From Bacteroides sp. GM023 (GTDB lineage Bacteria > Bacteroidota > Bacteroidia > Bacteroidales > Bacteroidaceae), in the NCBI RefSeq assembly GCF_014750685.1, contig NZ_JAAXGE010000005.1, positions 248,001 to 312,000 of the forward strand: a DNA stretch of 64,000 nucleotides. Direction: 5' to 3'. Below the pieces are notes generated by a model that did no database searches, was not told the origin of the DNA, and was given only the letters and a program-made list of their open reading frames with translations. A program made the translations under genes and the position numbers. This document shows positions 59,508 through 64,000 of the stretch, one piece after another. Every line of letters starts with the position of its first letter. Position 1 is the stretch's first letter.

Positions 59508-60911
59508 ATGAAAAGTGAAAAATGGTTGTATGCATGTTTTTTAGCGTTAGTCTTTGGTGTATTTTCCTTTGCGGTTGTCGCCTGTCATGACGACGATGAT
59601 CCCGAACCGGAAGCTGGTGAAGTAATTGATACTCCCAAACCGGTTGTTGAATTTTACATTATGGGTACTGTGACTTCGAAAGGGGAAGCTAAAAGCGGGG
59701 TAAGTGTAAAAGTGGGCGAACAGAATTGTACAACAGACTCGGAAGGTAAATTCTCTGTAACGGAGAAAACGACTGGCACTTATACGATTGAAGTTGCTCC
59801 AAAAGGTTATCTTGCACAGAAAACTTCTGCTGTAATAGCTGATAATGCTGAAAATCGCACGGTGGTAACTGTTGCTTTTGCTTTGACTGAAGAAAGTCCG
59901 AAAGAAGAAGTGAAGTTGGATGCAGAAGAGACAACTACAGTGGAAGATAAAAGTAACTCTAATGTGGACCTTCCAAAGCCGGAAGAAGTAGCACCGGAAG
60001 AGGTTGTTGAAGACAGACCTTTGGCAAAAATAACTGTTGAGATTCCGGCAGGTGCCATTGAGGAAGAAGGAAATGAAGATATTGTTACTGAGAATAAAGT
60101 AAATATCAGTGTAACTACATTTGTGCCTGCTCCTGAAGAAGTAAAAACTGAGGTAAAACCTGCAGAAGAAAACAAAGCCGTAGAAAAAAGTATTCCTTTG
60201 GCTGCAGCTCAATTTGAACCGTCCGGATTGAAATTTGCGCAACCTGTCACCATTTCTATTCCTAACCCTATCCCGGGAGTCTCTTTTGCTGATAGTGACG
60301 TACAACTTACGTATCTAAATCCCGAGACTGGAAATTGGGAAGTGCAAGATGGGAAAGTAAGTGTAGGGGAGGAGAATTATAGCGCTCCTGTCAATCACTT
60401 CTCTGCTTATGCTATCGAGAATAAGGTAACCAGTACTGTCAGCAAAGAGACTATACAGAAAGAGGATATTTTGGGACAGGCAAGTCAGGATAATAGTGAA
60501 AATCCGAAAGCAGTGACAGGCATTGTTCTGAAATATAAGGAAAAAGCCGGTTGGGATTACGAAGGTGATATTGTACAAACTGTAAAGAAACAATTGACCG
60601 GAGCCAATGAGAAAACTATCAATGCGATGGTAGCCTATCTCAAGACCCGTATGTTTGCGCTGATGGGTTCGGTATCCGGCATCACGTCTACTGAACGTGT
60701 TTATAATACAGTCAATGTAAATGGCTATACGAAGATGGATTATTCTTGTTTTGCCAAGACTCGTATTACTACATTGAAAACGAAAGTAGTATATAATAAT
60801 CAGAATGTGACCATTGAAATATCGGCAAAACGATATACAGGAACGGACCATCAGTACAAGACGGTAACGTTCGACCCGCGCCATAGTGGTGGTAAGGGAG
60901 GAAATATCTAA
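59508..60911 (+). CDS. Surface lipoprotein with carboxypeptidase-regulatory-like domain
   Basis: 467 residues. Lipobox VVAC followed by HDDDDPEPE, an acidic surface-export signal. Residues about 48-125 form a carboxypeptidase-D-regulatory-like beta-sandwich (YIMGTVTSKGEAKSGVSVKVGEQNCTTDSEGKFSVTE). A Glu-, Val- and Pro-rich linker follows (about 127-165). Residues about 165-310 look like a ZU5-like fold (EIPAGAIEEEGNEDIV, FEPSGLKFAQPVTISIPNP, VNHFSAYAI). The C-terminal 150 residues are not recognised and end in HSGGKGGNI. It is the third gene behind the invertible promoter and may anchor or display the product of the YjbH-like pair. Confidence 0.78.
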   Translation: MKSEKWLYACFLALVFGVFSFAVVACHDDDDPEPEAGEVIDTPKPVVEFYIMGTVTSKGEAKSGVSVKVGEQNCTTDSEGKFSVTEKTTGTYTIEVAPKGYLAQKTSAVIADNAENRTVVTVAFALTEESPKEEVKLDAEETTTVEDKSNSNVDLPKPEEVAPEEVVEDRPLAKITVEIPAGAIEEEGNEDIVTENKVNISVTTFVPAPEEVKTEVKPAEENKAVEKSIPLAAAQFEPSGLKFAQPVTISIPNPIPGVSFADSDVQLTYLNPETGNWEVQDGKVSVGEENYSAPVNHFSAYAIENKVTSTVSKETIQKEDILGQASQDNSENPKAVTGIVLKYKEKAGWDYEGDIVQTVKKQLTGANEKTINAMVAYLKTRMFALMGSVSGITSTERVYNTVNVNGYTKMDYSCFAKTRITTLKTKVVYNNQNVTIEISAKRYTGTDHQYKTVTFDPRHSGGKGGNI

Positions 60912-60980
60912 GAATCTTTATTGGTTTAATCTTAGAATGATCCAAAATTTGAATTTTCAATGTAAAGACATAATAAACCC

Positions 60981-61014
60981 AGTTTCAGGTTTTCCAAAGG
61001 GAATGCCTGAAACT
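60981..61014 (+). terminator. Hairpin after the phase-variable operon
   Basis: AGTTTCAGG (60981-60989) and CCTGAAACT (61006-61014) form a 9-bp stem 69 bp after the lipoprotein stop. There is no T tract, so termination strength is uncertain. Confidence 0.45.
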
Positions 61015-61020
61015 CATCTC

Positions 61021-61074
61021 AAGATAGTTCAAGCTTGTGAAAGTCTGAACTTTCAACTTTTCTTAAACTATCTT
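61021..61074. repeat. Nested inverted repeats
   Basis: AAGATAGTT (61021-61029) pairs with AACTATCTT (61066-61074); inside, TGAAAGT (61038-61044) pairs with ACTTTCA (61049-61055). The inner part (GCTTGTGAAAGTCTGAACTTTC) is a diverged copy of the terminator hairpin about 110 bp downstream. Confidence 0.5.
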
Positions 61075-61136
61075 CTCCCGTTGCGCAAGATACGCTGATC
61101 CTTATTTCCCTTAGACAGAAGATGTTTTAAGAATAC

Positions 61137-61168
61137 AAAAGCCCGGGCTTGCGAAAGTCCGGGCTTTT
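61137..61168. terminator. Bidirectional terminator
   Basis: A 14-bp stem with one G-T pair (61137-61150 with 61155-61168), loop GCGA, and T runs on both strands. It lies between the phase-variable operon and the convergent patatin gene. Confidence 0.88.
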
Positions 61169-61193
61169 CGATGATAAATAATAATATGTACAA

Positions 61194-63410
61194 TTAGAAA
61201 TAATATCCTAAATTCACAAAGCAACTTCCCTTATCCGTCTGATTGGAGTATCCCAATGAAATTTCCAACGGACCGAAGATACTGTCCATCCCATAGCCTG
61301 CGCTGATGCCGAATAGCTGTTTACCCTTCAAAATCTCAAAGAAATTGCTTTCCGTCAGTCCATAATTCCCTGTTAGAGTAAGGTAATGAATAGAACCCAT
61401 GCGCTGTCTGAACTTTACGGACGCAATCATGAGAGTGTTGTCCATCAACTCCAGATTATTGACTCCTGCAAATGGCAATTGCTGTGGAATATAGAAACCG
61501 GGTACTTCGCCACCAATTGCGTTTTGCAAAGGATATGGAAATCCTTTTCCAATTAGGATACGTCCATAAATGGAGGGGATGACAGAAAAGCGGCGGGTGA
61601 TGGGAATGACACTTGCCCACGATGCACTCAAGGCGGAAAACGGAGCGTGTTCATTGTATTGCGCCATATTATCCGTATAGAGTGAATAAGCGGCTTTGAA
61701 ATCACTTCCTTTAGCAGGGAAATATCCCTTGTCATACGTATTATAATGTACTTGGGCAAAATAACTCAGAAAATGCTCCGACTCTACTTTCAGGTTCGTA
61801 AGTTCCGGTTTCTTAAACAGGAAATCTTTGTATTTATAATATTCAAAACGAAGTCCGAGACCGAAGCGGAAGTTCTTGTACCACACATCCGAGAAGCCAA
61901 ATTCCGCCAAGTGGTATTTGTAAGTTGTATTGTAGGCACGATCACCTTCTTCATAGATGTTGATATCATTGTATTGAAACATATATGAGAAGTTGAAGTT
62001 GCGCTGTTGCATCGGCTCGAGTGTGTAATCTATACGGGCGGCATACCGTTTCCCCAATCGTCCGGTAAGGGAAAGACGAGAAGGGATGCGAGTTTTGAGG
62101 TCTGCTGTCGCGTTGAGTAATAGAGACGCAATCTCTTCCGAATCGAAACGGATACCGAGATTGATTCTTCTTTCATATTTCTCTTGCAATAGGAAGTTGA
62201 GCTGGTATCCTTCAAGAGTTTCTGTTAATGTATAACTGGCACCGGAATAGGATTGGCTGCCACGTAGTTGGTACAAAGCCTGTTCTATCTGTTGAGTCGA
62301 GATATTGCTGTTCTCTTTCAGGTTGCATTTCTTTATCAGCCATTTCTTATCGTCCACTTCTACGCCGGAAAACGAGATGTCCGTCACGTAGATGGTACGC
62401 ACATTGGATAGAGAGGAGTAAGGCCCGTGTTGCTTGGGCGTATAATCATCCGCTATTCCTATCTTCTTTTTCAATGCGAGCAGAGAGCCCCATTGTGCCC
62501 TTGCCGCTTCTTCACCCCTTCGCATCAAGGAGTCTATGGCGGCAGGTGTGAAGCTGGCGGATGAATAACCATCCACGTTTACACGGATATAGGTATCTGT
62601 GAGGTCTACATTCTTTTCATGATTCGACTGGCAGGTAATATCCACAATCTGTCCTAAAATATCGGGAACACTATTCAGCTTGTCCGCTGTTTTCAGGGCA
62701 TTTTGTACATCCACTCCGATAATAATATCAGCTCCCATCGCTTTTACCACATCTGCCGGGTAGTTGTTGACGATACCGCCGTCTACCAATACCATGCTGT
62801 CTTTCCGTACCGGGGTGAATGCACCAGGGATAGCCATACTGGCACGCATGGCGGTAGAAAGTATCCCGTCACGAAATACAATCTGATCTCCGTTTACGAT
62901 ATCAGCAGCTACACAGGCAAAGGGAATAGGAAGTTTATTGAAGTCGATAGAGTCATGATACCCCATCGTTAAGTCCGAGAATAGATTCGCAAGATTCTGA
63001 CCTTTCATGATTCCCCCCGATGCTGCATCCTTGGGAGTTTTAGTGAAAGGTATGGAGATGACGAACTGTTCAGAGCGTTCGCGGTCAGTCAGTGACATGG
63101 CACTTCGTTTGACACGGTCACTGAGCAGGAATGTCCAGTTCTGTTTCCGTACCATGCTGTCCAGTTGTTCCGGCGTGTAGCCAATGGCATAAAGACCACC
63201 CACAATAGCCCCCATACTGGTTCCGGCTATGTAATCAATAGGAATACCGGCTTCCTCAATCACTTTCAATGCTTTGATGTGCGCCATTCCTTTGGCACCA
63301 CCACCGCTTAAAACTACTCCTACCTTTTTGCGTTGCTCCTGTGAATGCAAAGAAAAAGGTAATAAGATGCAGATTGACAAAACTAATGTTGAAAAGATTT
63401 GTTTTTTCAT
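61194..63410 (-). CDS. Patatin-like phospholipase with POTRA and beta-barrel (type Vd-like)
   Basis: 738 residues from ATG 63410 (MKKQIFSTLV); the longer frame to 63449 runs across a -7 box (TACATTTG at 63447-63454). Signal peptide cleaved near SLHSQ. The patatin domain has the oxyanion loop GGGAKG (36-41), Ser65 in GTSMG and Asp210 in VDGG. Around 345-430 is a POTRA-like unit (ISGVEVDDKKWLIKKCNLKENSNISTQQIEQALYQLRG). The remaining 300 residues form an Omp85-like 16-strand barrel ending in GSCFVNLGYYF. This layout matches PlpD-type autotransporters, which display or release a lipase at the cell surface. A Ser-Asp dyad is present, so activity is likely. Confidence 0.9.
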   Translation of the reverse strand: MKKQIFSTLVLSICILLPFSLHSQEQRKKVGVVLSGGGAKGMAHIKALKVIEEAGIPIDYIAGTSMGAIVGGLYAIGYTPEQLDSMVRKQNWTFLLSDRVKRSAMSLTDRERSEQFVISIPFTKTPKDAASGGIMKGQNLANLFSDLTMGYHDSIDFNKLPIPFACVAADIVNGDQIVFRDGILSTAMRASMAIPGAFTPVRKDSMVLVDGGIVNNYPADVVKAMGADIIIGVDVQNALKTADKLNSVPDILGQIVDITCQSNHEKNVDLTDTYIRVNVDGYSSASFTPAAIDSLMRRGEEAARAQWGSLLALKKKIGIADDYTPKQHGPYSSLSNVRTIYVTDISFSGVEVDDKKWLIKKCNLKENSNISTQQIEQALYQLRGSQSYSGASYTLTETLEGYQLNFLLQEKYERRINLGIRFDSEEIASLLLNATADLKTRIPSRLSLTGRLGKRYAARIDYTLEPMQQRNFNFSYMFQYNDINIYEEGDRAYNTTYKYHLAEFGFSDVWYKNFRFGLGLRFEYYKYKDFLFKKPELTNLKVESEHFLSYFAQVHYNTYDKGYFPAKGSDFKAAYSLYTDNMAQYNEHAPFSALSASWASVIPITRRFSVIPSIYGRILIGKGFPYPLQNAIGGEVPGFYIPQQLPFAGVNNLELMDNTLMIASVKFRQRMGSIHYLTLTGNYGLTESNFFEILKGKQLFGISAGYGMDSIFGPLEISLGYSNQTDKGSCFVNLGYYF

Positions 63411-63509
63411 TAGGACATGGTCTAGTGTTGTTGTTTTAATATAATACAAATGTAGGGCATAATTTGTTTAGTTGTTGAAATGGGAATTAAAAAAAATGTT
63501 CCAAAAGTC

Positions 63510-63557
63510 GGAAATGTGGATTATTTCTACACTTTACCCGGCAAATTCCACATTTCC
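63510..63557. promoter_or_regulatory. Upstream inverted repeat, possible activator site
   Basis: GGAAATGTGGA (63510-63520) and TCCACATTTCC (63547-63557) are perfect inverted 11-mers, 26 bp apart. They end 62 bp before a sigma-54 promoter match, where an enhancer-binding protein would be expected. Assignment as its site is inference. Confidence 0.5.
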
Positions 63558-63619
63558 ACATCTGATATGACAGAATATAATAGGCTGAATGCCAGTAAAT
63601 AGTAGGTGTAAGGAATTTT

Positions 63620-63635
63620 GGCATGCAAATTGCAT
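63620..63635 (+). promoter_or_regulatory. Sigma-54 (-24/-12) promoter of the efflux operon
   Basis: TGGCATGCAAATTGCA matches the full RpoN consensus TGGCAYRnnnnTTGCW at every defined position. Transcription would begin near 63647, about 39 nt before the ATG. The same bases also contain the palindrome ATGCAA-A-TTGCAT. Confidence 0.7.
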
Positions 63636-63685
63636 AAAAAGGAGTAGAGAACAAACATAAGTTAAATTTAATAATAAGATTCGAT

Positions 63686-64000
63686 ATGAGATTATTCTTT
63701 TCGAAACATGAGTTGAAACTGAGGAGAAAGAGAACCATTGCTGCTATTATCTGCGCGGTAGTTGTGTTGGGCGTGTACTGGATACTGACCCGACCTCAGA
63801 AGGCTGAGCCGGAAATGCCGACAGTTATTGTTGAACCGGTGGTGAAAGACGATGTAGAAATATATGGGGAATATGTGGGACGTATCCGTGCCCAACAGTT
63901 CGTCGAAGTACGTGCCCGTGTGGAAGGCTACCTGGAAAATATGCTTTTTGCCGAAGGTACATATGTAAATAAGAATCAGGTTTTGTTTGTGATTAACCAG
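63686..64000 (+). CDS. RND efflux periplasmic adaptor (HlyD/AcrA type), cut by the window edge
   Basis: The first 105 residues are visible from ATG 63686. A short charged N-terminus (MRLFFSKHELKLRRKR) precedes a membrane segment (TIAAIICAVVVLGVYWIL). VEIYGEYVGRIRAQQFVEVRARVEGYLENMLFAEGTYVNKNQVLFVI is the start of the barrel-sandwich hybrid of membrane-fusion proteins. It links an inner-membrane RND pump to an outer-membrane channel; these partners probably follow beyond the edge. Promoter: sigma-54 type. Confidence 0.9.
   Translation, partial: MRLFFSKHELKLRRKRTIAAIICAVVVLGVYWILTRPQKAEPEMPTVIVEPVVKDDVEIYGEYVGRIRAQQFVEVRARVEGYLENMLFAEGTYVNKNQVLFVINQ

Overview
The window is a chromosomal segment from a Bacteroides species, probably of the B. 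thetaiotaomicron/ovatus group. The signs are a SusC/SusD pair with FecR-type anti-sigma and ECF sigma factor, an anaerobic sulfatase-maturating enzyme, BACON, DUF1735, S46 peptidase and DUF4369 families, lipoproteins with acidic residues after the lipobox cysteine, and promoters of the Bacteroides type (TTTG, about 19-20 bp, TAnnTTTG). No rRNA, tRNA, insertion sequence or CRISPR array was seen. Genes are cut at both ends.

Layout. 1-7488 (+): translationally coupled operon of surface lipoproteins, three with leucine-rich repeats. 7570-10191: DUF1573 protein, then a Fur/PerR-type regulator with reverse rubrerythrin and a secreted nitroreductase-like protein (oxidative stress). 10311-20593 (-): compact glycan-uptake locus in the order serine-type sulfatase, ECF sigma, FecR anti-sigma, SusC, SusD, DUF1735/discoidin lipoprotein. 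20790-23075: two thioredoxins, a glycosyltransferase and a HicB-like orphan. 23172-27491 (-): tandem S46 dipeptidyl peptidases that read as DPP11 and DPP7. 27541-28782 (-): anSME, the enzyme that would activate the sulfatase. 28941-32962: DUF4369 lipoprotein, TPR-HTH membrane regulator, short glycosyltransferase-like protein, acyltransferase. 33084-37201 (+): sbcDC. 37185-42561 (-): phosphoesterase, ECF sigma with membrane partner, stand-alone MetH reactivation domain, dihydroorotase, polyprenol-phosphate sugar transferase. 42661-42814: seven-copy 22-bp tandem repeat ahead of mfd. 46367-55781 (-): YgiQ-type radical SAM protein, TusA-like protein, amidase-like exoprotein, NagB-like/PIG-L fusion, nitrilase, acyltransferase.

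The most interesting part is 56091-60911. A tyrosine recombinase gene is followed by a 256-bp segment bounded by inverted copies of a 16-bp sequence. Each copy is itself built like a tyrosine-recombinase crossover site (GTTAC, 7-bp spacer, GTAAC). The segment carries one good Bacteroides promoter, which in this sequence points away from the downstream operon (OFF). That operon encodes a YjbH-like outer-membrane protein split in two and a surface lipoprotein; the second half also has a one-base frameshift right after its ATG. I read this as a phase-variable surface or exopolysaccharide system.

Other points of note: the NagB domain of the NagB/PIG-L fusion lacks three catalytic residues; a textbook sigma-54 (-24/-12) promoter with an upstream inverted repeat precedes an RND efflux adaptor at the right edge; a TusA-like protein lacks the Cys-Pro motif; and a patatin fused to a POTRA/beta-barrel (type Vd-like) is present.
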